Positions 1-8,199 of a stretch of 64,000 bases of DNA are shown in pieces. The DNA lies in assembly GCA_023953835.1 (NCBI GenBank), contig JAMLJB010000001.1:1-64000 (forward strand). Direction: 5' to 3'. The translations under genes and the position numbers were made by a program. Position 1 is the stretch's first letter, and each line of letters begins with the position of its first letter. The notes beneath the pieces were generated by a model. That model made no database searches. It was given only the letters and a program-made list of their open reading frames with translations, and was not told where the DNA came from. Source of the DNA: Rhizobiaceae bacterium. Its GTDB lineage: Bacteria; Pseudomonadota; Alphaproteobacteria; Rhizobiales; Rhizobiaceae.

Positions 1-885
1 ATGTCGTCCCGTCGCCAACACGATGAGCGCGCGCAGCTCGACCTGTTCCGGGCGCTGCCCGGTGACCTCGCGCCGCGCGACGCGCAGGACCTCATGGCCT
101 ATCCCTTCTTCTCGCTCGCCAAGTCGAAGCGCCTCGCGCCGATCGACTTCAAGGCGGGTTCGGTGAAGATCCGCGTCGAGGCCGTCGCCGATCATGGCAT
201 GGCGACCATCTGGGACGCCGACATCCTGATCTGGGCGGCCTCGCAGATCGTCGAGGCCCGTGATCTCGGCTTGCGGCCATCACGCCTGATGGCGACCACG
301 CCCTACGAGATCCTGAATTTCATCGGCCGCGGCGTCTCATTGCGCGATTACGACCGCCTGAAGGCCGCGCTCGACCGGCTCCAGTCGACGACGGTGGCGA
401 CCTCCATCCGCCAGCCGACCGAGCGGCGCATGCATCGCTTCTCCTGGATCAACGAGTGGAAGGAGCGCGCCGACCATCGTGGCCGGCCGCTCGGTCTCGA
501 ACTGATCGTGCCCGACTGGTTCTATGGCGCGGTGCTCGATGAGGCACTCGTCCTCACCATCGACCGGGATTATTTCGGGCTAACCGGCGGGCTGGAGCGC
601 TGGCTCTACCGCCTGGTGCGCAAGCATGGCGGCAAACAGGAATTCGGCTGGAGCTTCGACTTCGCTCACCTCCACGCCAAGTCGGGCAGCCTCTCGCCGC
701 TCAAGCATTTCGCCTATGACCTGCGCGAGATCGTGCGTCGCCAACCTTTGCCGGGCTACAGGCTGACCATCGAGCCCTGCGCCGGCGGTCGCGACATCCT
801 CACCTTCGCGCCGACCGATCCGATCCCCTTCGGGACACCGCGCCGTCGTCGCCGTGCCAACCGCCAGCCTGGGGATAAGCTGTGA
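1..885 (+). CDS. repA: Replication initiator protein A (RPA family)
   Basis: This is a 294-residue protein of the RepA/RPA family (Pfam RPA) that initiates replication on broad-host-range plasmids and on Tn4371-like ICEs. Conserved blocks visible are QDLMAYPFFSLAKSKR (about residues 30-45), IWDADILIWAASQ (70-82), TPYEILNFIGRG (100-111) and HRFSWINEW (144-152). The C-terminus is a short basic tail (RRRRR). The first base of the window is the A of its ATG and the length fits the family, so it is probably complete, although nothing upstream can be seen. Three iteron-like repeats begin 7 bp after its stop and parA follows, which fits an initiator gene next to its own origin. For an ICE this implies a transient plasmid-like replicating stage (inference from the family). 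Confidence 0.9.
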   Translation: MSSRRQHDERAQLDLFRALPGDLAPRDAQDLMAYPFFSLAKSKRLAPIDFKAGSVKIRVEAVADHGMATIWDADILIWAASQIVEARDLGLRPSRLMATTPYEILNFIGRGVSLRDYDRLKAALDRLQSTTVATSIRQPTERRMHRFSWINEWKERADHRGRPLGLELIVPDWFYGAVLDEALVLTIDRDYFGLTGGLERWLYRLVRKHGGKQEFGWSFDFAHLHAKSGSLSPLKHFAYDLREIVRRQPLPGYRLTIEPCAGGRDILTFAPTDPIPFGTPRRRRRANRQPGDKL

Positions 886-891
886 ATCGTC

Positions 892-957
892 TCGTGCTAT
901 CAGGGACCGGCACTATCGTGCCATCGGGGACCGGAGTCTCGTGCTATCGGGGACCGA
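892..957 (+). repeat. Three 19-bp iteron-like direct repeats (candidate vegetative origin)
   Basis: Three near-identical 19-mers lie at 892-910, 916-934 and 939-957. They follow the pattern TCGTGCTATCGGGGACCGR, with one or two differences between copies. Their spacing is 23-24 bp, about two helical turns. The 10-bp core ATCGGGGACC recurs in inverted orientation at 1069-1078. Position directly after repA and the regular phase are those of initiator-binding iterons. Binding by RepA is inference. Confidence 0.65.
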
Positions 958-960
958 AAT

Positions 961-1032
961 CGCCGATTCAGCTTTTTGAATCAGCGGCTTGCGACCCCCG
1001 TAACTTCTCTAACCTAGATTCCTACGGAATCT
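961..1032. promoter_or_regulatory. Inverted repeats between repA and parA
   Basis: Two dyads sit between the iterons and parA. One is GATTCA-GCTTTT-TGAATC at 965-982, with partly matched flanks to 961 and 986. The other is the perfect AGATTCC-TAC-GGAATCT at 1016-1032, flanked by CTAAC on both sides. ParA-type partition operons are usually autoregulated at such dyads or carry their centromere nearby. Either role is possible here and cannot be separated from sequence alone. Confidence 0.5.
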
Positions 1033-1093
1033 TTCTAACGCGGACCGCTTTTTCGCGCTCTGTGGACTGGTCCCCGATTGCCGGGAGTCCGTC

Positions 1094-1732
1094 ATGATCG
1101 TCGCCCTGCTCAACCAGAAGGGCGGCGTCGGCAAGACGACGCTCGCGCTGCACCTGGCAGGCGAATGGGCTCGGCGTGGACAGCGCGTCACGCTCATCGA
1201 CGCCGACCCGCAGGGCTCGGCCCTCGACTGGTCGCAGCAGCGCAACCGGGAGGGGTTGGAGCGGCTGTTCAGTGTCATCGGCCTGGCGCGCGACACCCTG
1301 CATCGCGAAGCGCCGGAGCTGGCCCGCAGTGTCGACCATGTCGTCATCGACGGCCCTCCGCGAGTCGCTGGCCTGATGCGTTCGGCGCTGCTCGCGGCCG
1401 ATCTCGTCCTGATCCCCGTGCAGCCTTCGCCGCTCGACGGCTGGGCCTCGGCCGAAATGCTTTCTCTGCTCAGCGAGGCGCGCATCTATCGTCCCGACCT
1501 CGCGGCGCGCTTCGTGCTGAACCGCTGCGCGGCCCGCACCGTGATCGCACGCGAGACTGCCGAGGCGCTCGCCGACCACGATCCGCCCGTGCTCGCCGCC
1601 ACGATCGGCCAGCGCGTCGCCTTTGCCGAAGCCGCACAGCGCGGCCGGCTGGTCAGCGAACTCGATCATGCGGCGCACGCTGTCGCCGAGATCGTCGCGC
1701 TGACCGCCGCTATCGAGAGGATCGCGTCATGA
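1094..1732 (+). CDS. parA: ParA-family partition ATPase
   Basis: This 212-residue P-loop ATPase belongs to the ParA/MinD superfamily and probably helps maintain the excised, replicating form of the element. The deviant Walker A motif KGGVGKTT is at residues 9-16. A Walker A' region (TLIDADPQGSALDW) lies near residue 35 and a Walker B-like VVIDGPP near 83. It lacks an N-terminal helix-turn-helix, so it is the small, type Ib-like form. Its stop overlaps the next gene (ribbon-helix-helix protein) by 4 bp, a pairing typical of type Ib partition cassettes where the small protein supplies DNA binding. Confidence 0.93.
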   Translation: MIVALLNQKGGVGKTTLALHLAGEWARRGQRVTLIDADPQGSALDWSQQRNREGLERLFSVIGLARDTLHREAPELARSVDHVVIDGPPRVAGLMRSALLAADLVLIPVQPSPLDGWASAEMLSLLSEARIYRPDLAARFVLNRCAARTVIARETAEALADHDPPVLAATIGQRVAFAEAAQRGRLVSELDHAAHAVAEIVALTAAIERIAS

Positions 1733-1983
1733 ACGCGCGGTCCCCGAAACGCGGCTTCGCCGCGCGTCCCGGTGACGCCGAGAGCTGGATCAAGGCGCCG
1801 GAGCCTCCGACCGATCGTCCGTCGCAGTTCGAGGACTTCTCCGCCCGACTGACCATCGATGTCACCCCCGACATGCGCGGCCGCATCAAGATCGCCGCCT
1901 TCCAGCGCGGTGAGACCGTCGCCGAGATGCTGCGTGCGCTGTTCGAGCGCGAATTCCCATCCGCGCCGGGAGACGGACAATGA
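1729..1983 (+). CDS. Small ribbon-helix-helix-type partition partner
   Basis: This is an 84-residue protein whose ATG overlaps the parA stop (ATGA). The N-terminal 40 residues are basic and proline-rich. Residues 40-75 (LTIDVTPDMRGRIK followed by AAFQRGETVAEMLRALFERE) have the beta-strand/helix/helix pattern of ribbon-helix-helix DNA-binding proteins. By position it should act with ParA as the centromere-binding protein or operon repressor, with the palindrome at 1016-1032 as an obvious candidate site. The start is fixed by translational coupling to parA. The fold assignment is by pattern only. Confidence 0.78.
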   Translation: MNARSPKRGFAARPGDAESWIKAPEPPTDRPSQFEDFSARLTIDVTPDMRGRIKIAAFQRGETVAEMLRALFEREFPSAPGDGQ

Positions 1984-2489
1984 GCGGCCCTGTCGCTCCA
2001 TTGGCATCGGCCGTCGCCGCGCCGCCGACCGGTCTCACTGCCGTCGAACTCGTCTGGATCGAGAAGCAGACCGAGCACTGGGTGCGCTTCGGACGCGAAA
2101 TCCGTGAACAGGTCCTCGACCGCCGCCGCCGCATCCTGTTCTTCGCGCCTGACACGATCTTCGCGTTAGTGCGCTGGGCCGCGAACGAGCATGGCACCGT
2201 GCTGTCGCGCCTCGACATCTTGCGCGCCGTGCGGCGCGGCGAGCCCTGCCAGAGCGTCCCCACCGTGACGCCAGGCGGCGACATTCTGCTGCGCGTCGAT
2301 GGCTGGCCGAAGGTCGAGCGGGTGCTCCAGCTCATCGACCGTATAGAGGCAAGCGGCATCGATCCCGCCAAGGTCTCGCCCGATCATTGGCGCCATGTTC
2401 ACAACCGCCTCGCCGCAGGCGAGACGCCGCGCAGTTATTCGCCTGCGCGCCATCGCGCCTTCCTCCTCGCGCGGAGGATCGACGCATGA
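1980..2489 (+). CDS. DUF2840 domain protein
   Basis: A 169-residue protein of the DUF2840 family, whose biochemical function is not known to me. The conserved stretch is VELVWIEKQTEHWVRFGREI near residue 23, followed by the FFAPDTIFALVRWAANEHGT region. The second half (LRVDGWPKVERVLQLIDRIE) is predicted helical. No signal peptide or membrane segment is visible. It overlaps the preceding and following genes by 4 bp each, so it is translated as part of the par-tra operon. This family is a constant neighbour of parA and traF in Tn4371-like elements, which supports a role in transfer or maintenance without defining it. Confidence 0.85.
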   Translation: MSGPVAPLASAVAAPPTGLTAVELVWIEKQTEHWVRFGREIREQVLDRRRRILFFAPDTIFALVRWAANEHGTVLSRLDILRAVRRGEPCQSVPTVTPGGDILLRVDGWPKVERVLQLIDRIEASGIDPAKVSPDHWRHVHNRLAAGETPRSYSPARHRAFLLARRIDA

Positions 2490-3031
2490 TCCGGCTCGGC
2501 TACGCCATCGCCACGACCGCCGCCGTCTCGTTGCTCGGCGTCATGTCGATCGTCTCCTTCGCGCCCAGGCTCATCTGGAATGCGTCGGCCAGCGTACCGA
2601 TCGGCCTCTATGCCATCGAGCCGGAACGGTCCTCGGAGATCACCGATCTCGTCGCGGTTCGCGCACCCGAGCCGCTCGACAGTTTCCTGGTCGAGCGTGG
2701 CTATATCGGACGCGGCGTGCCGCTGATGAAGCGCATTGCCGCGCTGCCGGGACAGCGGGTTTGCCGGAATGGCCTCGCCATCACGGTCGACGCTGTGCCG
2801 ATGGGCGACGCGCTGGCGCGCGACCGCCTCGGCCGCCCGCTGCCCATCTGGCAGGGCTGCAAAACCATCGCCGAGGGCGAACTGTTCCTCATGAACTGGC
2901 AGGTCCGCGACAGCCTGGACGGCCGCTATTTCGGTCCGCTTCCGGCCTCCGCCGTCATCGGCCGGGCGATCCCTCTCTACACCGACGAGGACGGCGACGG
3001 CCGCTTCGTCTGGCGCGCGCCGACGCGGTGA
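2486..3031 (+). CDS. traF: TraF-type S26 signal peptidase (conjugation)
   Basis: A 181-residue inner-membrane protease of peptidase family S26, related to RP4 TraF, which cleaves and cyclises the TrbC pilin. One N-terminal membrane segment spans about residues 5-28. The catalytic serine is probably Ser36 in NASASVPIGLY and the catalytic lysine Lys82 in GVPLMKRIAALPG. The box FLMNWQVRDSLDGRYFGPLP near residue 140 is the usual substrate-pocket region. The ATG is coupled to the DUF2840 stop. The likely substrate, TrbC, is encoded at 9787. The internal start was chosen over an upstream in-frame ATG because it gives the hydrophobic N-terminus and the overlap. Confidence 0.92.
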   Translation: MIRLGYAIATTAAVSLLGVMSIVSFAPRLIWNASASVPIGLYAIEPERSSEITDLVAVRAPEPLDSFLVERGYIGRGVPLMKRIAALPGQRVCRNGLAITVDAVPMGDALARDRLGRPLPIWQGCKTIAEGELFLMNWQVRDSLDGRYFGPLPASAVIGRAIPLYTDEDGDGRFVWRAPTR

Positions 3032-3076
3032 CGGCGCGCCCATGTCCATCCTCACCGCAATCCCATGGAGGCAACC

Positions 3077-3424
3077 ATGTCCCTGATCGGTCAATTCACG
3101 CGCGACGATTCCGGCTTCATCGGCAACTTGCAGACACTCGCCCTGCAACAGGACATCATCATCGTTCCTGCCGAACCGTCGGACGCCGAGAACGCGCCGG
3201 ACTACCGCATTCATGTCTTCGATGGCATGAACAACGAGACCGGCGCGGAGATCGGCGCCGGCTGGAAGCGCACCGGCGAGAAGGCCGGCGATTACGTCTC
3301 GTTGCAATTCGACGATCCGACCTTCCTTCAGCCGATCCGCGCCAATCTCTTCCAGTTGGCTGACGACAAGTCGTCCTGGGGGCTGCATTGGAACCGGCCG
3401 CCCAGGCGTGGCGAGCGGGACTGA
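3077..3424 (+). CDS. DUF736 family protein
   Basis: A 115-residue cytoplasmic protein of the DUF736 family. It starts with the characteristic IGQFTRDDSGFIGNLQTL and contains APDYRIHV, EIGAGWKRTGEKAGDYVSL and IRANLFQL, all hallmark blocks. The ATG at 3077 was chosen because GGAGG lies 5 nt before it; an in-frame ATG at 3065 overlaps that ribosome-binding site. The family has no established enzymatic activity but is almost always found in ICEs and plasmids beside traF and the lytic transglycosylase, as here. Confidence 0.9.
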   Translation: MSLIGQFTRDDSGFIGNLQTLALQQDIIIVPAEPSDAENAPDYRIHVFDGMNNETGAEIGAGWKRTGEKAGDYVSLQFDDPTFLQPIRANLFQLADDKSSWGLHWNRPPRRGERD

Positions 3425-3427
3425 GCG

Positions 3428-4192
3428 ATGCCGTCCCGCTGCCTTCGCGCTGTCACCGGGCGGTTTCCCGCCGCCCGGCTGACGGTCCTCCTTCTCCTTA
3501 CCGGCCTGCCTGCCGCAGTATTCCCGGCGTCGCCCGCCGGTGCGCAGACCGCGCCACCGCTGCGCTCCGAGCCCGCCGATCCTTATGCCGGTTTCGTCGC
3601 CGAGGCTGCGCGGCGGTTCGCCATTCCCGAGCTGTGGATTCGCGCCGTCATGCGCGTCGAAAGCCGCGGCGACGTACGCGCGATGTCGCCCAAGGGCGCG
3701 ATGGGCCTGATGCAACTCATGCCCGCCACCTGGGCCGAAATACGCGCCCGATATGCACTCGGCACCGATCCGTACGACCCGCGCGACAACATCCTCGCGG
3801 GCGCGGCCTATCTGCGCGAGATGCATGATCGCTACGGATCGCCCGGCTTCCTGGCGGCCTATAATGCCGGTCCCGGCCGCTATGAGGACTATCGCGATCG
3901 CGGCCGCTCCCTTCCGGTCGAAACGCGCGCCTATGTCGCCATGCTCGCGCCGGTCATCGGCGGAAGCGGCCTGCCAACTCCCGTCACGGTCGCCGCCGCC
4001 GATCCGCTCGCCTGGACGCGCGCTCCGCTCTTCATCGTGCAGGCCGACGGAGGGTCGGCCGCGGACCGGTCGCAGCATGACGGCGCGCCGACTGCGTCAT
4101 CCGCGCCGCCGTCGGAACGCGCGTCCGAGACGGCCGACCCACAAACCGGCGGCCTCTTTGTCGGCCGATCCTCGCCTGCGGTGCCGCGATGA
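3428..4192 (+). CDS. Lytic transglycosylase of the conjugation system
   Basis: A 254-residue secreted SLT-family (goose-lysozyme-like) muramidase that opens the peptidoglycan locally for assembly of the mating channel, equivalent to VirB1. A signal peptide covers about residues 1-40 (LTVLLLLTGLPAAVFPASPAGAQ). The catalytic glutamate is Glu78 in VMRVESRGD. It is followed by the substrate-binding motifs SPKGAMGLMQLMP and AYNAGPG. The C-terminal 60 residues are low-complexity and disordered. The gene begins 3 bp after the DUF736 stop. No gene was accepted between it and the relaxase. Confidence 0.92.
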   Translation: MPSRCLRAVTGRFPAARLTVLLLLTGLPAAVFPASPAGAQTAPPLRSEPADPYAGFVAEAARRFAIPELWIRAVMRVESRGDVRAMSPKGAMGLMQLMPATWAEIRARYALGTDPYDPRDNILAGAAYLREMHDRYGSPGFLAAYNAGPGRYEDYRDRGRSLPVETRAYVAMLAPVIGGSGLPTPVTVAAADPLAWTRAPLFIVQADGGSAADRSQHDGAPTASSAPPSERASETADPQTGGLFVGRSSPAVPR

Positions 4193-4293
4193 CCGCGTTC
4201 GCACAGGATCGCACCATGACGGGCTCCAGCGCAGGAAGGGCGGGAGAGCGGGCAGGCACGGGAACCACAACCGCACGATGGCAGGATAAAGGG

Positions 4294-4427
4294 CCGCGAT
4301 GTGCGGCTTTGGGCGGTTGTGGTTTTTCAAGGAGTTATCGCGCATCTGCGCGATGTGCGCCTGATCGGCGCAATGTGCGCACACCGCGCTTTCACAATGA
4401 TTTCCACGCCTTCGCGCGATGTGCGGG
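4294..4427 (+). repeat. Four short GCGATGTGCG repeats before the relaxase gene (candidate oriT or operator)
   Basis: Copies of a 13-14-bp motif close to GCGCGATGTGCGS occur at 4294-4306, 4347-4360, 4367-4380 (with CAATG for CGATG) and 4414-4427. The last ends 9 bp before the relaxase ATG. The segment between lytic transglycosylase and relaxase (4193-4436) has no convincing gene and contains small dyads such as GTGCGCAC. Relaxases commonly nick at an origin of transfer beside their own gene, so this is a candidate oriT or regulator-binding array; no nick site could be recognised. Confidence 0.45.
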
Positions 4428-4436
4428 GTTCCCGTC

Positions 4437-6176
4437 ATGAGCGGCGAGGACGATTTCCGCATCCGGCCCGGCCGCATCCGCTCCACCCGCGCGCAGTCCG
4501 CAAGGCCCTTCATCGCGCAGGCGCTGGCCGCCGCGCAGAAGGCCGGTGGCTCCGTCTCCCGCAAGGGCAGGATCGGTCCCGGCAACCGCTCGCGTTTCGG
4601 CCGGGGACAGCGCGCCGCCGTGCAGGCCAACCGGCTGCTCACCGCCCGATCGCGCGGCGCCGTCATCAAGGCGCGCGTGGTCCGGCACGGCGGACGCAAT
4701 GCGCCGCTCGGCACCCATCTCAATTATCTGCGCCGCGAGGGCGTCACCCGGGATGGGGAAAAGGCCCACCTGTTCGGTCCGGGCGGCGACGAAGTGGATG
4801 CGAAGGATTTCGCCGGCCGCTGCGAGGATGACCGTCATCATTTTCGTTTCATCGTCTCACCGGACGATGCCCTGGAAATGTCGGACCTGCGCGGCTTCAC
4901 CCGCGAGCTGGTCGGCCAGATGGAGAAGGATCTCGGCACCCGGCTCGACTGGGCGGCCGTCGATCACTGGAACACCGAGCATCCCCATGTCCATCTGATC
5001 GTGCGCGGTGTCCGCGATGACGGCGAGAACCTCGTCATCTCCCGCGACTATATCAAGGAAGGCATGCGCGACCGGGCGCGTGATCTCATCACCCAGGAAC
5101 TGGGGCCGCGCACCGATCACGATATCCGCCGAGGCCTTGAGCGCCAGATCGAGACCGAGCGCTGGACCGCTCTCGACCGTCAGCTTGCCCGTGACAGCTA
5201 TCGCACCGGCATCGTCGATCTCGCGCCGCATCCCGACCGCCAGCCCGACGAATTCCAGGCCCTCAAGGTCGGCCGGCTGCGCAAGCTGGAACGGCTCGGC
5301 CTCGCCGAAGAAGTGGGTCCCGGCCAATGGACGATGTCCGAGACGGCCGAGGCGACGTTGCGCGAACTGGGCGAGCGCGGCGACATCATCAAGCGCATCC
5401 ATCGCGGCCTGACCGAGCGAGGCATCGAGCGCGGCGCGGCCAGCTATGTACTCGCCGCCGAGAGCACCGACGATCCGATCGTCGGCCGTCTGGTCGACCG
5501 CGGTCTCGACGACGAGTTGAAGGGCACGGCCTACGCCGTGGTCGACGGCGTCGATGGACGCACCCACCATATCAAGCTCCCCGACCTCGACGCCGCCGCC
5601 GACAGCGCGCCCGGCTCGATCGTCGAGTTGCGCCGCTTCGACGATGCGCGTGGCCAGCGCCGTGTCGCGCTCGCCGTCCGCTCAGATCTCGACATCGAGC
5701 GACAGGTAACCGCGACCGGCGCCACCTGGCTCGACCGGCAGGCGATCGCCCGCGAACCGGCGGCGCTCGGCGGGGGCGGGTTCGGCGCTGAAGTCCGCGA
5801 CGCCATGGACCGGCGCGCAGAGCATCTGATCGAGCAACGCCTCGCCGAACGGCACGGCCAAAGCGTCATCTTCTCGCGCAACCTGATCGACACGCTGCGC
5901 CAGCGCGAACTGGACGGACTCGCCGACAGGGTGTCGGCCGAAACCGGGCGACCGTTCAGCAAGGCCGGAACGGGTGAGTATGTCGCCGGGACCTATCGCC
6001 AGCGCTTCGCGCTCGCCTCCGGCCGCTTCGCCATGATCGACGACGGTCTCGGCTTCCAGCTCGTGCCCTGGACGCCCTCGCTCGAACGCCAGCTCGGTCA
6101 GCATGTTTCCGGCGTCGCCCGAGGCGATGGCGGTGTCGACTGGAGCTTCGGCCGCAAGCGCGGCCTCGGCCTCTAG
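4437..6176 (+). CDS. rlxS: VirD2-like relaxase with DUF3363 domain
   Basis: A 579-residue DNA relaxase that would nick the element at oriT and pilot the strand through the type IV channel. Motif I is THLNYLRREG with the probable nucleophile Tyr97. The metal-binding histidine motif is EHPHVHLIVRG (His182, His184, His186), and HHFRFIVSPDD around 134-144 is the intervening motif. The rest is the DUF3363 region typical of the Tn4371/ICE relaxases. The ATG at 4437 was chosen over an in-frame ATG at 4419, which lies inside the fourth upstream repeat and adds only six residues. The stop is 25 bp before traG. The gene symbol follows usage for Tn4371-like elements. Confidence 0.9.
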   Translation: MSGEDDFRIRPGRIRSTRAQSARPFIAQALAAAQKAGGSVSRKGRIGPGNRSRFGRGQRAAVQANRLLTARSRGAVIKARVVRHGGRNAPLGTHLNYLRREGVTRDGEKAHLFGPGGDEVDAKDFAGRCEDDRHHFRFIVSPDDALEMSDLRGFTRELVGQMEKDLGTRLDWAAVDHWNTEHPHVHLIVRGVRDDGENLVISRDYIKEGMRDRARDLITQELGPRTDHDIRRGLERQIETERWTALDRQLARDSYRTGIVDLAPHPDRQPDEFQALKVGRLRKLERLGLAEEVGPGQWTMSETAEATLRELGERGDIIKRIHRGLTERGIERGAASYVLAAESTDDPIVGRLVDRGLDDELKGTAYAVVDGVDGRTHHIKLPDLDAAADSAPGSIVELRRFDDARGQRRVALAVRSDLDIERQVTATGATWLDRQAIAREPAALGGGGFGAEVRDAMDRRAEHLIEQRLAERHGQSVIFSRNLIDTLRQRELDGLADRVSAETGRPFSKAGTGEYVAGTYRQRFALASGRFAMIDDGLGFQLVPWTPSLERQLGQHVSGVARGDGGVDWSFGRKRGLGL

Positions 6177-6201
6177 CGCCCAACAGACAAGGAGCCCTGC
6201 A

Positions 6202-8187
6202 ATGTCCGCAACGAAAATTCTCTGGGGCCAGATCCTCACCGTCTTTGTGATCGTGCTGCTGACAACCTGGGCCGCGACGCAATGGACGGCATGGCGGCTG
6301 GGATTCCAGCCGCAACTCGGCCCGCCCTGGTTCGAGTTCGCCGGTTGGCCGGTCTATTATCCGCCGGCCTTCTTCTGGTGGTGGTATTTCTACGACGCCT
6401 ATGCGCCGCCGATCTTCGTGGAGGGCGCCTATATCGCCGCGTCCGGCGGCTTCATCTCGATCGCGGTGGCGATCGGCATGTCGGTCTGGCGGGCGCGCGA
6501 AGCGAAGAACGTCGAGACCTATGGCTCGGCGCGATGGGCGCGGCCCGAAGAGGTGAAGGCGGCCGGGCTCCTCGGCGCCGACGGCGTCGTCCTCGGAAAG
6601 CTCGATCACGACTATCTGCGCCACGACGGGCCTGAGCATGTGCTGTGCTTCGCACCGACCCGATCCGGCAAAGGCGTCGGCCTGGTCGTGCCCTCACTAC
6701 TGACCTGGCCCGGCTCGGCCATCGTCCACGACATCAAGGGCGAGAACTGGCAGCTCACCGCAGGCTTCCGGTCCCGCCATGGCCGCGTGCTGCTGTTCGA
6801 CCCCACCAATGCCAAGTCGGCCGCCTACAATCCGCTGCTGGAGGTGCGGCGCGGCGAGTGGGAAGTGCGCGACGTCCAGAATATCGCCGACATCCTGGTC
6901 GACCCGGAAGGCAGCCTCGAGAAGCGGAACCACTGGGAGAAGACCAGTCACGCCCTGCTGGTCGGCGCGATCCTCCATGTCCTCTACGCCGAGAAGGACA
7001 AGACGCTCGCCGGCGTCGCAGCCTTCCTCTCCGATCCCAGGCGTCCGATCGAATCCACACTCGCCGCCATGATGAAGACCGCGCATCTGGGCGAAGCCGG
7101 ACCGCATCCGGTGATAGCCAGCGCCGCGCGGGAGTTGTTGAACAAGTCGGACAACGAGCGCTCGGGCGTGCTCTCCACCGCCATGTCCTTCCTCGGGCTC
7201 TATCGCGATCCCGTCGTCGCGGAGGTGACGCGGCGCTGTGATTGGCGGATCGGCGACATCGTCGGCGGCAAGCACCCGACCACGCTCTACCTCGTCGTGC
7301 CGCCTTCCGACATCAACCGCACCAAGCCGCTCATCCGCCTGATCCTCAATCAGGTCGGCCGTCGCCTGACCGAGGACTTGCAGGCGAATGCGCATCGCCA
7401 CCGGCTGCTGCTCATGCTCGACGAGTTTCCGGCGCTCGGCCGGCTCGACTTCTTCGAATCCGCGCTCGCCTTCATGGCCGGCTATGGGCTGAAGAGCTTC
7501 CTCATCGCCCAATCGCTCAATCAGATCGAGAAGGCCTATGGGCCGAACAACTCGATCCTCGATAACTGCCATGTGCGCGTGAGCTTCGCCACCAACGACG
7601 AGCGGACCGCCAAGCGTGTGTCGGACGCACTCGGCACGGCGACCGAAATGAAGGCGATGAAGAACTATGCCGGCCACCGGCTTTCGCCCTGGCTCGGCCA
7701 CATGATGGTGTCGCGCTCCGAGACGGCCCGCCAGTTGCTCACTCCCGGCGAGATCATGCAGCTTCCGCCCGCCGACGAGATCGTCATGGTCGCCGGCACC
7801 CCGCCGATCCGGGCGAAGAAGGCGCGCTACTTCGAGGACGCGCGGTTTCAGGAGCGCGTGCTGCCGCCGCCTGCGCTGAAGAAGCCTGAGAAGGCGCTCC
7901 CCGACGACTGGAGCGCGCTCACACCGCCGCCCGCGCCGACCATCACCGCGCCCAAAGCCGCCACGCCTGCGGAGGACGAGGACACCACAGACTCCGAGCG
8001 CCGCCATCAGCCCGAGCTGAGTCGCGTGGAGCAGCCCGAAAGGAAGCCATCCGTCGAAAACGAGTTCGAGATCGATCCGGTCGATGAACCGGAAGAGGAC
8101 GTCGCTCGCAATAGCCGTCTGCGCGACACCATGCGCGAGGTCGCACGTCAGGCCTCGCTCGATCCCGGCGACGGCATCGAGCTGTAA
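6202..8187 (+). CDS. traG: TraG/VirD4 type IV coupling protein
   Basis: A 661-residue inner-membrane hexameric ATPase that links the relaxosome to the Trb channel. Membrane segments lie at about residues 10-30 and 75-95. Walker A is APTRSGKG (residues 151-158), and a Walker B-type LLMLDEFPALGRL follows near residue 410. The motif GAVHDIKGEN-like stretch (SAIVHDIKGENW) matches the VirD4 family. The C-terminal 100 residues are acidic and Pro-rich. The start at 6202 has AAGGAG 7 nt upstream; longer in-frame starts would overlap the relaxase gene. Confidence 0.94.
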   Translation: MSATKILWGQILTVFVIVLLTTWAATQWTAWRLGFQPQLGPPWFEFAGWPVYYPPAFFWWWYFYDAYAPPIFVEGAYIAASGGFISIAVAIGMSVWRAREAKNVETYGSARWARPEEVKAAGLLGADGVVLGKLDHDYLRHDGPEHVLCFAPTRSGKGVGLVVPSLLTWPGSAIVHDIKGENWQLTAGFRSRHGRVLLFDPTNAKSAAYNPLLEVRRGEWEVRDVQNIADILVDPEGSLEKRNHWEKTSHALLVGAILHVLYAEKDKTLAGVAAFLSDPRRPIESTLAAMMKTAHLGEAGPHPVIASAARELLNKSDNERSGVLSTAMSFLGLYRDPVVAEVTRRCDWRIGDIVGGKHPTTLYLVVPPSDINRTKPLIRLILNQVGRRLTEDLQANAHRHRLLLMLDEFPALGRLDFFESALAFMAGYGLKSFLIAQSLNQIEKAYGPNNSILDNCHVRVSFATNDERTAKRVSDALGTATEMKAMKNYAGHRLSPWLGHMMVSRSETARQLLTPGEIMQLPPADEIVMVAGTPPIRAKKARYFEDARFQERVLPPPALKKPEKALPDDWSALTPPPAPTITAPKAATPAEDEDTTDSERRHQPELSRVEQPERKPSVENEFEIDPVDEPEEDVARNSRLRDTMREVARQASLDPGDGIEL

Positions 8188-8199
8188 AGGAGGAACCCC

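Noticed and set aside
1009..1678. Two long minus-strand open frames opposite parA
   Set aside because: They mirror parA codon usage in GC-rich DNA, have no family resemblance, and parA is unmistakable on the + strand.
2435..4078. 547-codon minus-strand open frame opposite traF, DUF736 and the lytic transglycosylase
   Set aside because: Three well-supported + strand genes occupy the region; the frame is a high-GC shadow with no recognisable domain.
4189..4440. 83-codon + strand frame overlapping the end of the lytic transglycosylase gene
   Set aside because: It covers the repeat area upstream of the relaxase, has no conserved sequence, and its ATG overlap is probably chance.
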